From contig NZ_AFXQ01000011.1 of assembly GCF_000224415.1 (NCBI RefSeq), positions 1 to 64,000 on the forward strand: a stretch of 64,000 nt of DNA. The letters are read 5' to 3'. This stretch comes from Citricoccus sp. CH26A. GTDB lineage: Bacteria > Actinomycetota > Actinomycetes > Actinomycetales > Micrococcaceae. This document shows, in pieces, positions 18,010-27,148 of this stretch (position 1 is the stretch's first letter; every line of letters starts with the position of its first letter). Both the position numbers and the translations under genes were made by a program. A model generated the notes under the pieces. That model had not been told where the DNA came from and did no database searches. It saw only the letters and a list, made by a program, of their open reading frames with translations.

Positions 18010-18491
18010 GACGGATGGGCGTAATCGACAGGAGGCCCCGCGCGGGCCGGGACCAACGCAGTTCTGGCGTGGCGGCAGAGGACGGACAGACCACCGTACT
18101 CGTCGTGGGGTTGACCGCGGTCTGCCTGCTCCTGGCCACGGTGATCCTGGCGGTCACGGCCGTGAACATCGAGGCCCGCCGGCTGCTCTCCGCGGCCGAC
18201 GGTGCCACGATGGCGGCCGCCGACAGCTACCGGATCGACGCGGACCAGGACAACGCACCGGTGCTCACCCGCGAGCAGGCGAGCGCCGCGGTCACCCAGT
18301 ACCTGTCCGCCGCGGGGGCCCACGGGCGGTTCGACGGCCTGACCGTCCGGAGCGTGTCCGTCACCGACGGCGGCCGCACGGTGGAGGTCGTGCTCACCGC
18401 CACCGCGCACCCACCGGTCGTGAACTGGGTCGTTCCCAGCGGTGTCAGCGTGGCCGCCACGAGTTCCTCCCGCACCTCACTGACCCGTTGA
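18006..18491 (+). CDS. TadG-like pilus assembly protein (short)
   Basis: A 161-residue protein beginning in an ATGA overlap with the previous stop. EDGQTTVLVVGLTAVCLLLATVIL resembles the N-terminal TadG/DUF2134 region, and EARRLLSAADGATMAAADS is the conserved follow-on segment. No Glu is present at +5, as is usual for TadG-like proteins that are not cleaved as pilins. It ends the pilus operon and is much shorter than full TadG proteins with a von Willebrand domain. Confidence 0.8.
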   Translation: MRRMGVIDRRPRAGRDQRSSGVAAEDGQTTVLVVGLTAVCLLLATVILAVTAVNIEARRLLSAADGATMAAADSYRIDADQDNAPVLTREQASAAVTQYLSAAGAHGRFDGLTVRSVSVTDGGRTVEVVLTATAHPPVVNWVVPSGVSVAATSSSRTSLTR

Positions 18492-18520
18492 GGCCGCGAC
18501 GGCAGGGGCTCAGCGTTGGA

Positions 18521-19990
18521 TCACGGCCGCACGCCGGCGATGAGCTTCCGGGCCGAGGTCATCTGGGCCGAGGTGCACGTGCCCCCGTAGCCCACGGTCC
18601 AGGTGGTCCCGCCGGACGTGAACGCGCGCCGGGCTCCCATGGCATCGGCCATGCAATCGGCCATGTGCTCCACGCCGCTCTCCCGGCCGTTCGGGTAGAT
18701 CTGGCCCATCCGGGAGTTCAGGGCGGCATTGTCATAGCGATAGGCGCGGTACTGCAGGATGTGCGCGCACTCGTGCAGCTGGACCGCCCGGGCGGGAACG
18801 GAGTCGGGGTCCAGGTCGTGACCGAGACCGATCAGCTCCGCCACGTCGTAGGTGGACGGCCACTGCGGGTACCCGCTGACCTCGAACTGCGCCCAGGCGT
18901 TGGAGCCGTCCACGGTCTTGGCCATCGGGATGTCCCAGCACCAGAGCGCCATGTTGTTCGCGGCGCGGTGGTTGTACGTGGTGGGCTCCGGGTACGGGAC
19001 CTGGGTGGTCCCGGGCTTGCCCCGGGCGAGGAAGTCCGAGTTGACCCAGCCGATGGCGCTCCCGGCCCGGACCCGGGTCATCGAGCCCTTCTCGCCCAGC
19101 CGCACGATCCCGCTCTGGGGCGCCAGGTTCCGCACCGGGCGGGTGCGCGGGTTGGCGGTGGCGTGCAGGGGTGTGAGCACCGTCGTCCACCGGTCGGCGG
19201 CGGACGTCGGCAGGGTGCCCTCCCTGACCAGGTCGAAGGAGTAGAGGAACTTGGCGGCCTCACCCCGGGTCACCGGGCGGGTCGGACGGAAGGATCGGTC
19301 CGTGTAGCCGGAGATCATCCCGGTGGACTGCAACCAGGCCGCCGCCGTGAAGAACCCGGAGTGCGGTGACATGTCCGAATACGGTGAGTACGCCGTCGTG
19401 CGGTAGGTCTTGCCGGACATCCGGTAGAGGAAGGACGCCAGCTCGCCGCGGGAGATGTCCCTGTTCCGATTGAAGGTGCCGTCCGCGTGCCCAGCGCTGT
19501 ACCCCTTCTCCTTCATCCAGGACACCGCCGTGAAGTATGCGCCCCCGACGGGAACATCGAGGAAGTCGACCGTGGTGCCGGGGTCGTGGCGCTCGCCGGA
19601 GAGTCGGTAGAGGAACATCGCCGTCTCCCCGCGGGACAGCTGCCTGCTCAACCCGAAGGTCCCATTGGCGTAGCCGGCGGTCAGCTCCTGGCAGGCCATC
19701 CAGTTCACGTACCGGTAGTACGAGTGACTCGGGGGGATGTCCCGGAAATCACGGACGGCACACGCGTTCATCCGGCCCGACCGGGTCTCGGGTGCCGCGG
19801 GCGCCTCGGGCAGCTTCTCCAGCCCGTCCACGTCGACGCCGTCGACCGCAATCGGCACCGGTTCGGAGGTCACCGACTCGGCGATGAGCGGGGCCTCCGT
19901 GCTCGACGGCGGCGCGGCGACTGCAGAACCGGTGGGCGTCAGGACCAGGGTCAGGGCGGCGAGTGCCGAGAGGAGCTTCACGGCTTCCAT
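18521..19990 (-). CDS. Secreted SLH-domain protein with HECAH zinc-peptidase-like motif
   Basis: A 489-residue exported protein with a Sec signal peptide (1-26). Three SLH repeats (about 70-250: FRDIPPSHSYYRYVNWM, FLDVPVGGAYFTAVSWM, YSDMSPHSGFFTAAAWL, each ending in a GETAMFLYR-like block) would anchor it to cell-wall polymers. An SH3-like stretch follows (about 270-330). The C-terminal domain has HECAH near residue 407 and, about 34 residues later, EHMADC, a possible HExxH...E zinc site. ATG 19990 has GGAGAG 8 nt upstream. Protease activity is inferred from the motif alone. Confidence 0.78.
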   Translation of the reverse strand: MEAVKLLSALAALTLVLTPTGSAVAAPPSSTEAPLIAESVTSEPVPIAVDGVDVDGLEKLPEAPAAPETRSGRMNACAVRDFRDIPPSHSYYRYVNWMACQELTAGYANGTFGLSRQLSRGETAMFLYRLSGERHDPGTTVDFLDVPVGGAYFTAVSWMKEKGYSAGHADGTFNRNRDISRGELASFLYRMSGKTYRTTAYSPYSDMSPHSGFFTAAAWLQSTGMISGYTDRSFRPTRPVTRGEAAKFLYSFDLVREGTLPTSAADRWTTVLTPLHATANPRTRPVRNLAPQSGIVRLGEKGSMTRVRAGSAIGWVNSDFLARGKPGTTQVPYPEPTTYNHRAANNMALWCWDIPMAKTVDGSNAWAQFEVSGYPQWPSTYDVAELIGLGHDLDPDSVPARAVQLHECAHILQYRAYRYDNAALNSRMGQIYPNGRESGVEHMADCMADAMGARRAFTSGGTTWTVGYGGTCTSAQMTSARKLIAGVRP

Positions 19991-20104
19991 TCTGTTGTCT
20001 CTCCATGTCAGCGAGGGGGATGCTACCCAATCGTGACCTGTCGGCCGGTCTCTCGGTCGCCCCGCGGGACCACGCCGTCCCGCCACGCCCGTTAGAGTGC
20101 GGCC

Positions 20105-20311
20105 ATGGACACCGAGGACGACCCCACGCTGGATCTGGCCAGGCTCCTGCGCTGGGAGGACTCCGGCGGCGGGTGGCGGGTGGTCGCCGTCGGCAACGGG
20201 TCCCTGACCCTGTCCCTGGTGACCTGTGATGGCGGGGAGGAGATGGGAATCCTGACCTCCGCCGAGTCCTCGGTACTCGATCACGTGGGCAGGCGGATGC
20301 GGTATCCCTGA
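20105..20311 (+). CDS. Small hypothetical protein
   Basis: A 68-residue acidic protein ([20 protein letters not shown]) with no membrane segment, cysteine pair or recognisable domain beyond a beta-rich look ([20 protein letters not shown]). ATG 20105 lies 6 nt after TAGAGT, a leaderless promoter pattern seen at other genes here, which supports expression. It sits alone before prfB. Confidence 0.55.
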   Translation: MDTEDDPTLDLARLLRWEDSGGGWRVVAVGNGSLTLSLVTCDGGEEMGILTSAESSVLDHVGRRMRYP

Positions 20312-20345
20312 GCCCGCCCCACATCGCGGTAGGCTGGACCACACC

Positions 20346-21461
20346 ATGGCTGAGACTGACTACACCGCTGAAATCAAGGAGCTGCGCTCCACCCTGTCGC
20401 AAATCGAGCAGGTGTCGGACGTCGCCCAGATCGAGGCGGACATCGCCGAACTGGAGAAGCAGGCGTCCGCCCCGGACCTCTGGGATGATCCCGAGGCCGC
20501 GCAGAAGGTCACCTCCAAGCTCTCGCACCGCCAGTCCGAGCTCGAGCGCATCAAACGCCTCGCCTCGCGGATCGAGGACATGGAGATCATGGTCGAGCTC
20601 GCCGCCGAGGAGGACGACGACGCCGCCCGGGCGGACACCGCCCGCGAGCTGGAGTCCATCCGCAAGGCCATGGACGACCTGGAGATCGTCACCCTGCTCT
20701 CCGGGGAATACGACGAGCGCGACGCGGTGGTCACCATCCGCGCCGGTGCCGGCGGCGTGGACGCCGCCGACTTCGCCGAGATCCTGATGCGCATGTACCT
20801 GCGCTGGGCCGAGCAGCGCGGTTGGTCCACCAAGGTCATGGACACCTCGTACGCGGAGGAGGCCGGGTTGAAGTCCGCCACCTTCGAGGTCAACGCCCCC
20901 TATGCCTTCGGCACCCTGTCCGTCGAGGCCGGCACCCACAGGCTCGTGCGCATCAGCCCCTTTGACAACCAGGGCCGCCGTCAGACCTCCTTCGCCGCCG
21001 TCGAGGTCATCCCGCTCATCGAGTCCGACGACTCGATCGAGATCCCCGAGTCCGAACTGAAGATCGACGTCTACCGCTCCTCGGGACCCGGTGGCCAGTC
21101 CGTGAACACCACGGACTCCGCCGTGCGCATGACGCACCTGCCCACCGGGATCGTGGTGTCCATGCAGAACGAGAAGTCCCAGATCCAGAACCGCGCCGCC
21201 GCCCTGCGCGTGATGCAGTCCCGCCTGCTGCTGGTGCGCAAGGCCGAGGAGGACGCGAAGAAGAAGGAGATGGCCGGGGACGTCAAGGCCTCCTGGGGCG
21301 ACCAGATGCGCTCCTACGTCCTCAACCCGTACCAGATGGTCAAGGACCTGCGGACCAACCACGAGGAGGGCAACCCGGCCTCCGTCTTCGACGGTCACAT
21401 CGACGGGTTCATCGACGCCGGCATCCGCTGGCGCGCCAACGCGCGCCACGAGGAGGACTGA
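20346..21461 (+). CDS. prfB: Peptide chain release factor 2
   Basis: A class I release factor of 371 residues that ends translation at UGA/UAA. SPF, the RF2 stop-codon reading tripeptide, is in [14 protein letters not shown] near residue 205, and the catalytic GGQ is in [17 protein letters not shown] near residue 246. The frame is continuous from ATG, so the autoregulatory +1 frameshift of E. coli prfB is absent. In actinobacteria prfB normally precedes ftsE; here about 15.8 kb separates them. Confidence 0.96.
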   Translation: MAETDYTAEIKELRSTLSQIEQVSDVAQIEADIAELEKQASAPDLWDDPEAAQKVTSKLSHRQSELERIKRLASRIEDMEIMVELAAEEDDDAARADTARELESIRKAMDDLEIVTLLSGEYDERDAVVTIRAGAGGVDAADFAEILMRMYLRWAEQRGWSTKVMDTSYAEEAGLKSATFEVNAPYAFGTLSVEAGTHRLVRISPFDNQGRRQTSFAAVEVIPLIESDDSIEIPESELKIDVYRSSGPGGQSVNTTDSAVRMTHLPTGIVVSMQNEKSQIQNRAAALRVMQSRLLLVRKAEEDAKKKEMAGDVKASWGDQMRSYVLNPYQMVKDLRTNHEEGNPASVFDGHIDGFIDAGIRWRANARHEED

Positions 21462-21536
21462 GCGCCGGCGCCGCCCGCGTGTGACACCATCCGGACGCGG
21501 ACCCGCGCCACGGCGGATCGGTGCCAGACTGGGGCC

Positions 21537-22022
21537 ATGGACGCCTCACTGCCCCCCGTCTCCGAACGCATCGTCACCGCCGAGCGCACCGTGCGCGCAC
21601 CGGTCGATGTCCTCTTCGAACTGATCGCCGACCCGGCCCGACAGCCCGAGTGGGACGGCAATGACAACCTCGCCCACTCCGGGCCCGACCAGCGGGTCCG
21701 CGCGGTCGGGGACGTGTTCGTCACGGACCTGACCAACGGACAGTCCCGCGAGAACCACGTCGTGGAGTTCGAGGAGGGCCGGCACATCGCCTGGCTGCCC
21801 GCCCCGGCCGGCGAACAGCCCCGGGGCCACCGCTGGCGCTGGGACCTCGAACCCACCGACGAGGGCACCACCCTGGTGCGCCACACCTACGACTGGACGC
21901 AACTGAGCGACGAGACCCGGTTCCCGCGCGCGCTGGCCACCACCCGCTCGTCCCTGATGGCCTCGGTGGACCGGCTCGCCGCACTGGCCGAGGGATCGAC
22001 CGAGGCGCAGAGCCGAGGCTGA
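21537..22022 (+). CDS. SRPBCC-family protein
   Basis: A 161-residue START/Bet v1-like (polyketide cyclase/dehydrase) protein. The N-terminal TAERTVRAPVDVLFELIADPARQPEWDG is the usual first strand and helix, and GHRWRWDLEPTDEGTTLVRHTYDWT the central sheet. Such proteins bind hydrophobic ligands in a cavity; no catalytic residue can be assigned. It is 7 nt upstream of the PucR-type regulator and may share its transcript. It has no visible link to the ketone-body genes. Confidence 0.8.
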   Translation: MDASLPPVSERIVTAERTVRAPVDVLFELIADPARQPEWDGNDNLAHSGPDQRVRAVGDVFVTDLTNGQSRENHVVEFEEGRHIAWLPAPAGEQPRGHRWRWDLEPTDEGTTLVRHTYDWTQLSDETRFPRALATTRSSLMASVDRLAALAEGSTEAQSRG

Positions 22023-22029
22023 TCCGGGC

Positions 22030-23196
22030 GTGGACCAGACCGCCGTGCGGGCGCTCGTCGAATCCCTGGGCGGCGATGACGCCATCCTCGAGGAGACCGT
22101 CCGGGTCCTGCGGGACTCGGTCCCGGGCTACGAGGACGTGCCCACCGAGTCCCTCCTCGCCTCGGCCCGGCGCAACCGGGCCCTGAGCATCCGCACCATC
22201 CTGGACGGTCGCGCCCCGGATCCCGACCAGATCGACGAACCGCGCACCCTCATGGAGGAGCGCATGGGCCAGGGGGTGTCCATCGTCAGCGTGCTCGCCG
22301 GGTTCCGCCTGTCCATGTCCGTGATCCTGCGTCACCTGCTGGACCTCGCCCCGCGTCACGGCGTCGCCGCGGACGCGGCGCTGACCTTCAGCACCCTGCT
22401 GTGGTCGCTCGGGGACGCCTTCACCACCCAGGCGGTGGTGGTCTACCGGGACCGCTCCATCGCCCAGGCCGTTGCGGACTCCTCCCGCCGCACGCAGTGG
22501 ATCCGGGACGCCGTGGTGGGCGTCCTGGACCGGACGCAGCTGCACGGCGGAGCCGCCACCTTCGAGCTCCCCCTGGACGAACCGGTGCGGGCGGTCCGAG
22601 CCGAGGTCGCGCCCGGGACCACCGGGGACCCCGTCACCCGGTTGCAGGACTGGGCCGAACGGGCCGGGGCGCGCGCCCTGGCCGCTCCCCGCGGCGAGGG
22701 CGCCGTCGGGATCCTCACCGGCGACGCCGGCCCGGTGCCTGCCGCGGCCGGGGTCACCATCGCGCTGGGCCCGCCGGTACCCCTGGCGGACCTGAGAGAG
22801 TCCTTCGACGGCGCCACCCGGGTCCTGGAGGCCGCTCGCCGGGTGGGCTGGGAGGGTGCCGTGGACGCGGACCGTCTCTCCTGGCGCATGGGCATCCTCA
22901 CTAGCCCGGAGGCCACGGAGCTGCTCCACGACCGGCACGTGGAACCCGTGCTCCAGGAGGGATCCTTCGGCGAGCTCATCCTGGAGTCGCTGGCCGCCTA
23001 CCTGGACCACGGGATGAGCATCCCGCTGGCCGCCGCCTCGATCCCGGTGCACGTCAACACCCTGCGCTACCGGCTCAAGCGGTACCAGGAGCTCACCGGG
23101 GGGAACGTGCACGAACTGGAGACGCTCATCGAGGCGTCCTGGGCGCTCGCGGCCCACCGGGGGACACGGTCCCGGCCCGGCGAGGAGCGGTTGTAG
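22030..23196 (+). CDS. PucR/CdaR-type transcriptional regulator
   Basis: A 388-residue regulator starting at GTG. The N-terminal half (about 20-150) resembles the RsbRD N-terminal-like helical domain often joined to PucR regulators. The middle (170-300) is a degenerate GGDEF-like region. The C-terminus has the PucR helix-turn-helix: LDHGMSIPLAAASIPVHVNTLRYRLKRYQ near residue 335-365. It lies directly before the permease-thiolase-dehydrogenase-CoA-transferase genes and probably controls them, as PucR members regulate neighbouring catabolic operons. Confidence 0.85.
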   Translation: MDQTAVRALVESLGGDDAILEETVRVLRDSVPGYEDVPTESLLASARRNRALSIRTILDGRAPDPDQIDEPRTLMEERMGQGVSIVSVLAGFRLSMSVILRHLLDLAPRHGVAADAALTFSTLLWSLGDAFTTQAVVVYRDRSIAQAVADSSRRTQWIRDAVVGVLDRTQLHGGAATFELPLDEPVRAVRAEVAPGTTGDPVTRLQDWAERAGARALAAPRGEGAVGILTGDAGPVPAAAGVTIALGPPVPLADLRESFDGATRVLEAARRVGWEGAVDADRLSWRMGILTSPEATELLHDRHVEPVLQEGSFGELILESLAAYLDHGMSIPLAAASIPVHVNTLRYRLKRYQELTGGNVHELETLIEASWALAAHRGTRSRPGEERL

Positions 23197-23291
23197 CGGG
23201 CTACGAAAGCCGGAGCCAACTGTTGAAGTCCTCTACGTAGCGCGCGTCATGGCGGGCAGACCATGCTGGTGGATGTCGCCCTCATCACATC

Positions 23292-23307
23292 CGTGATCGA
23301 GGTCACA
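23292..23307. promoter_or_regulatory. CRP/GlxR-like operator before the permease gene
   Basis: CGTGATCGAGGTCACA matches the CRP/GlxR consensus TGTGAN6TCACA except for the first base. It lies 72 nt before the permease start. A related half-site pair with the same 6-nt spacing is found before the thiolase gene (24930-24943). Confidence 0.5.
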
Positions 23308-23378
23308 CCGCACCGTTTCCGTCAGTCGCGGGACGCCGCCCCACCGGGCCGGTGACCCCACGTTCGAGAGGTTCTCCT

Positions 23379-24905
23379 ATGCTCCTGGGGATTCTTGGCA
23401 TCATCCTGTCCCTGGCCCTGCTGATCACGCTGGCCTACCGGGGCATGCCGGTCATCATCGCCGCACCCATCGCCTCGGTGGTGGCCCTGGTCTTCTCCGG
23501 GGCGCCCATCCTGGCCTCCTACACCGAGATCTTCATGCCGGCCCTGGCGAACTTCGTCATGAACTACTTCCCGGTGTTCCTGCTCGGGGCCATCTTCGGT
23601 CTGCTGATGACCGCCACCGGGTACGCGGAGTCCATCGCCCGCTCGGTGACGCGCGTGATCGGCGCCCGCAGCGCGCTGCTGGCCACCGTGGTCACCTCGG
23701 CGCTGATGACCTACGGCGGCATCAGCCTGTTCGTGGTCGCCTTCGTGATGTTCCCGCTGGCCCGTGAGCTCTTCCGGATGGCGGACATCCCCAAGCGGTT
23801 GATCCCGGGCACCATCGCCCTGGGCATCTTCACCTTCACCATGACCGCCCTGCCCGGTTCCCCGCAGGTGCAGAACCTCATCCCGGGCCAGTTCTTCGGC
23901 ACCGACGGCTTCGCCGCCCCCGGCATCGGCCTCATCGGCACCCTGATGATCGGCGGCCTGGGCCTGCTCTGGCTGGAGTACCGTCGCCGGACCCTGATGG
24001 CCAAGGGCGAGCACTTCGCGGACACCCTGGACGCCATCGACCGCGAGCACGGTGGCGCCGCCACGGCCACCGCCGGCGGCTCCGGCGCCCACGGCAAGGG
24101 CGTCGGCCCGGGGGCCGCGGTCGTGGACGAGGATCGGAAGAACTCCGCTGTGGACACCGAGTCCAACCCGGATGCCGCCCCCACCTCCGCTGCCGTGCTC
24201 ACTCCGCCGAACGCCGTGGTGCCGTTCCTGCCGCTGCTGATGGTGATCGCCGTCAACTTCGCCTGCACCCTGTTCATCTTCCCGGCCCTGAACTGGGACT
24301 ACCTCAATGAGGAGAAGTTCGGCGGGGTCACCCTCTCGGCACGCGCCGGGATCTGGGCCGTGACCGTGGGCCTGACCGCCGCGGTGCTGCTGATCATCGC
24401 GCTCAACGCCCGCCACGTCGCCGCCCTGAAGAAGGGCTTCTACGACGGCGCCAAGGGCGCCATGCTGCCGATCTTCTCCACGGGCTCGGAGGTGGGTTAC
24501 GGCGCGGTCGTCGCCTCCGTGGCCGCCTTCGCCGTCCTGCGGGACTCGGTGTTCAACATGGGCGGCAACGCCCTGGTCACCTCCGTGGTGTCCACCTCCA
24601 TCACCGCCGCCATCACCGGGTCGTCCTCGGGCGGCATGACGATCGCGCTGAACGCCTTCGGTGAGCAGTTGCGGACCATGGCCGTGGACCAGGGCGTCAG
24701 CCTCGAGGCCATGCACCGCCTGACCGCCATGGCCGCCGGTGGCCTGGACACCCTGCCGCACTCCGGTGCCGTGGTCACCCTCCTCATCGTCTGCGGCATG
24801 TCCCATCGCCAGTCGTACAAGGACATCGGCATGGTGACCCTGGTGATCCCGGTCATCACCGTCGCGGTGCTGACCACGGTGGTGTCCTTCACCGGCGCGT
24901 TCTGA
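23379..24905 (+). CDS. GntP-family permease (probable hydroxybutyrate/short-chain acid uptake)
   Basis: A 508-residue integral membrane protein with about 12 hydrophobic segments. A hydrophilic Ala/Gly-rich central loop (about 220-285) divides two halves; signature-like segments are GAIFGLLMTATGYAESIA, YGGISLFVVAFVMFPLA and PHSGAVVTLL. ATG 23379 is chosen over an in-frame GTG 27 nt upstream because a GAGAGG lies before it. GntP members take up gluconate and other small acids; Bacillus has a related permease beside scoAB and a hydroxybutyrate dehydrogenase (yxjC-scoA-scoB-yxjF), so 3-hydroxybutyrate or acetoacetate is the likely substrate. Confidence 0.85.
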   Translation: MLLGILGIILSLALLITLAYRGMPVIIAAPIASVVALVFSGAPILASYTEIFMPALANFVMNYFPVFLLGAIFGLLMTATGYAESIARSVTRVIGARSALLATVVTSALMTYGGISLFVVAFVMFPLARELFRMADIPKRLIPGTIALGIFTFTMTALPGSPQVQNLIPGQFFGTDGFAAPGIGLIGTLMIGGLGLLWLEYRRRTLMAKGEHFADTLDAIDREHGGAATATAGGSGAHGKGVGPGAAVVDEDRKNSAVDTESNPDAAPTSAAVLTPPNAVVPFLPLLMVIAVNFACTLFIFPALNWDYLNEEKFGGVTLSARAGIWAVTVGLTAAVLLIIALNARHVAALKKGFYDGAKGAMLPIFSTGSEVGYGAVVASVAAFAVLRDSVFNMGGNALVTSVVSTSITAAITGSSSGGMTIALNAFGEQLRTMAVDQGVSLEAMHRLTAMAAGGLDTLPHSGAVVTLLIVCGMSHRQSYKDIGMVTLVIPVITVAVLTTVVSFTGAF

Positions 24906-24929
24906 GCCGGTCCACCCCGCGGCCCGCTG

Positions 24930-24943
24930 GTGACGCGCGTCAC
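24930..24943. promoter_or_regulatory. Perfect palindrome before the thiolase gene
   Basis: GTGACGCGCGTCAC is a perfect 14-bp palindrome 55 nt before the thiolase start, with GTGA and TCAC 6 nt apart as in CRP/GlxR sites. CATATT at about 24955 could be the -10 box. The factor that binds is not known. Confidence 0.5.
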
Positions 24944-24998
24944 TACCTGAGACCATATTCACATCCAGTGCCGGGCTCCGCCCGGAGAGGAGCATCCC

Positions 24999-26207
24999 AT
25001 GACCACCACCCCGTCGACCCCCTCACCCCAGGACGCCGTGATCGTCGGAGGGGCCCGCACCCCCTTCACCCGGCTGCTGTCGCAGCAGTCCTCGCTGTCC
25101 GCCGTGGACCTCGGCGCCCACGCCATCCGTCACGCCCTGGAGCGTTCGGGGGTCGCGGCGGCGGACGTGGACAGCGTCATCATGGGACAGGTGATCCAGG
25201 CCGGCCAGGGCCAGAACCCGGCCCGGCAGTCCTCGCTGGCTGCCGGGATCGGCTGGGAGGTCCCCGCCACCACCATCAACAAGGTCTGCCTGTCCGGGCT
25301 CACGGCCGTGATCGACGCCTCCCGGCTCATCCGGCTGGGTGAGGCGGACGTCGTGGTGGCCGGTGGCCAGGAGTCCATGACCAACGCACCGCACCTGCTG
25401 ATGGGCGGCCGCAAGGGGTACAAGTACGGCCCGACGACGGTCCAGGACTCCGTGGCGCACGACGGCCTCACCGACGCCCTGAGCCATGAGGCGATGGGCG
25501 AGCTCACCGAGGCGGGCAACGCCGAGCGGACGATCGGCCGGGTCCCGCAGGACGAGGCCGCCGCGGCCTCGCACCAGCGGGCCGCCCGCGCCCAGGCCGA
25601 AGGGGTCTTCGACGCGGAGATCGCCCCGATCGAGATCCCACAGCGCAAGGGTGATCCGCTCGTCGTCTCGCAGGACGAGGGGGTCCGTGCGGAGACCACC
25701 GTGGAGTCCCTGGGCGCCCTGAAGCCGGCGTTCGCCAAGGACGGGACCATCACGGCCGGCAACTCCTCGCCGATCTCCGACGGCGCCGCCGCGGTGGTGG
25801 TCACCTCCCGCGCCTACGCCGAGGAGAAGGGCCTGCAGATCCTGGCGACGATCGGCGCCCCCGGTCAGGTGGCCGGGCCCGAGGACTCCTCCCTGCACGA
25901 CAAGCCCGCCAACGCCGTCTCCGCGGCGCTGGCCAAGGCCGGGTGGACAACGGAGGACCTCGACTTCCTCGAGATCAACGAGGCCTTCGGCTCGATCATC
26001 GTGCACTCGCTGGACAAGCTCGGCTACCCGCTGGAGAAGACCAACATCCACGGCGGGGCCATCGCCCTCGGGCACCCCATCGGCGCCTCCGGTGCCCGGC
26101 TGGCGCTCACCGCGGCACTGGAACTCTCCCGCCGCGGGAACGGCCGGGCCGGCGTCGCCCTCTGCGGTGGCGGCGGCCAGGGCGAGGCCCTGCTGCTGAG
26201 CCGCTGA
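24999..26207 (+). CDS. Acetyl-CoA acetyltransferase (thiolase)
   Basis: A 402-residue thiolase II. The acylated cysteine is in INKVCLSGLTAV near residue 93, NEAFGSI contains the conserved Asn-Glu pair, GHPIGASGARL carries the catalytic histidine, and CGGGGQGEALL the second cysteine. It cleaves acetoacetyl-CoA to two acetyl-CoA, the last step of 3-hydroxybutyrate breakdown. The dehydrogenase and CoA-transferase genes follow on the same strand. Synthesis in the reverse direction is also possible for this family. Confidence 0.93.
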   Translation: MTTTPSTPSPQDAVIVGGARTPFTRLLSQQSSLSAVDLGAHAIRHALERSGVAAADVDSVIMGQVIQAGQGQNPARQSSLAAGIGWEVPATTINKVCLSGLTAVIDASRLIRLGEADVVVAGGQESMTNAPHLLMGGRKGYKYGPTTVQDSVAHDGLTDALSHEAMGELTEAGNAERTIGRVPQDEAAAASHQRAARAQAEGVFDAEIAPIEIPQRKGDPLVVSQDEGVRAETTVESLGALKPAFAKDGTITAGNSSPISDGAAAVVVTSRAYAEEKGLQILATIGAPGQVAGPEDSSLHDKPANAVSAALAKAGWTTEDLDFLEINEAFGSIIVHSLDKLGYPLEKTNIHGGAIALGHPIGASGARLALTAALELSRRGNGRAGVALCGGGGQGEALLLSR

Positions 26208-26265
26208 TCCCGTCCGACCACCCGTGAACACCCCTGAACACCGTCCGCAGGAAGGCAGCCCGACC

Positions 26266-27066
26266 ATGACCGAACAGAACGCAGCACCGGAACCGAGCAG
26301 GGCAGGGAGCGTGATCGCCGACGGCGCGCTGGCCGGCCGGCGTGCCGTGGTCACCGGCGGGGCATCAGGCATCGGCGAGGCGTGCGTGCGCGCCTTCGCC
26401 GCGGCCGGCGCCACCGTGACCGTCGCCGACATGAACGCGGAGGCCGCCGAGGCCCTCGCCGCCGAGGTGGGCGGTGAGGCATGGGTCTCGGACCTGTCCG
26501 ACACCGCCGCCCTGGACGGGCTGGACCTGGACACGGACATCCTCGTCAACAACGCCGGCATCCAGCGGGTGTCCCCGATCCACGAGTTCGATCCGGAGAA
26601 CTGGCGGTTCATGCACCGGCTGATGCTCGAGTCGCCGTTCCTGCTGATCCGCGCGGTCCTGCCCGGCATGTACGAGCGCGGCTGGGGCCGGATCATCAAC
26701 ATCTCCTCCGCCCACGGGCTGCGGGCCTCGCCGTTCAAGAGCGCCTACGTGGCCGCCAAGCACGGCCTCGAGGGCCTGTCCAAGGTCACGGCCCTGGAGG
26801 GAGGCCCGCACGGGGTCACCTCCAACTGCATCAACCCCGGCTACGTCCGCACCGCCCTGGTGGAGAAGCAGATCGCGGACCAGGCCCGCACCCACGGCAT
26901 CGGCGAGGACGAGGTGGTCGAGAAGATCATGCTCACCGACTCGGCCATCAAGCGGCTCACCCAGCCGGAGGAGGTCGGGTCCCTGGCGACCTGGCTGGCC
27001 TCGGATGCCGCCGGCATGGTCACCGGCGGGTCGTACACCATGGACGGCGGCTGGACCGCCCACTGA
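26266..27066 (+). CDS. 3-hydroxybutyrate dehydrogenase (short-chain dehydrogenase)
   Basis: A classical SDR of 266 residues. TGGASGIGEA is the NAD-binding loop, NNAGIQ follows, and the catalytic Ser, Tyr and Lys are in ISSAHGLRAS and SAYVAAKHG. SPFKSAYVAAKHG and LVEKQIADQARTHGI are close to bacterial D-3-hydroxybutyrate dehydrogenases, which oxidise 3-hydroxybutyrate to acetoacetate. ATG 26266 has AGGAAGG 10 nt upstream; an earlier in-frame GTG at 26224 is less likely. It lies between thiolase and the CoA-transferase genes. Confidence 0.9.
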   Translation: MTEQNAAPEPSRAGSVIADGALAGRRAVVTGGASGIGEACVRAFAAAGATVTVADMNAEAAEALAAEVGGEAWVSDLSDTAALDGLDLDTDILVNNAGIQRVSPIHEFDPENWRFMHRLMLESPFLLIRAVLPGMYERGWGRIINISSAHGLRASPFKSAYVAAKHGLEGLSKVTALEGGPHGVTSNCINPGYVRTALVEKQIADQARTHGIGEDEVVEKIMLTDSAIKRLTQPEEVGSLATWLASDAAGMVTGGSYTMDGGWTAH

Positions 27067-27148
27067 CGGTTCCGCCACCCGACGGCTGAGAACCGCAATC
27101 ACCGGCACCGGAGCAACGGAGCTCCCCCTTCAGAAGGAGAACTGCACC

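Noticed and set aside
13897-18491. Interpretation of the cpaF operon as a type IV secretion (conjugation) locus
   Set aside because: The motor is CpaF type, the platform genes are T2SSF and the small proteins are TadE/Flp-like; no relaxase, VirB4 or coupling protein is present.
20346-21461. Programmed frameshift in prfB
   Set aside because: The frame is open from ATG to the end, with no internal UGA after a CUU-type slippery site.
26266-27066. FabG-type 3-oxoacyl-ACP reductase
   Set aside because: The ISSAHGLxASPFKSAYVAAKHG and LVEKQI segments and the CoA-transferase neighbours fit 3-hydroxybutyrate dehydrogenase better.
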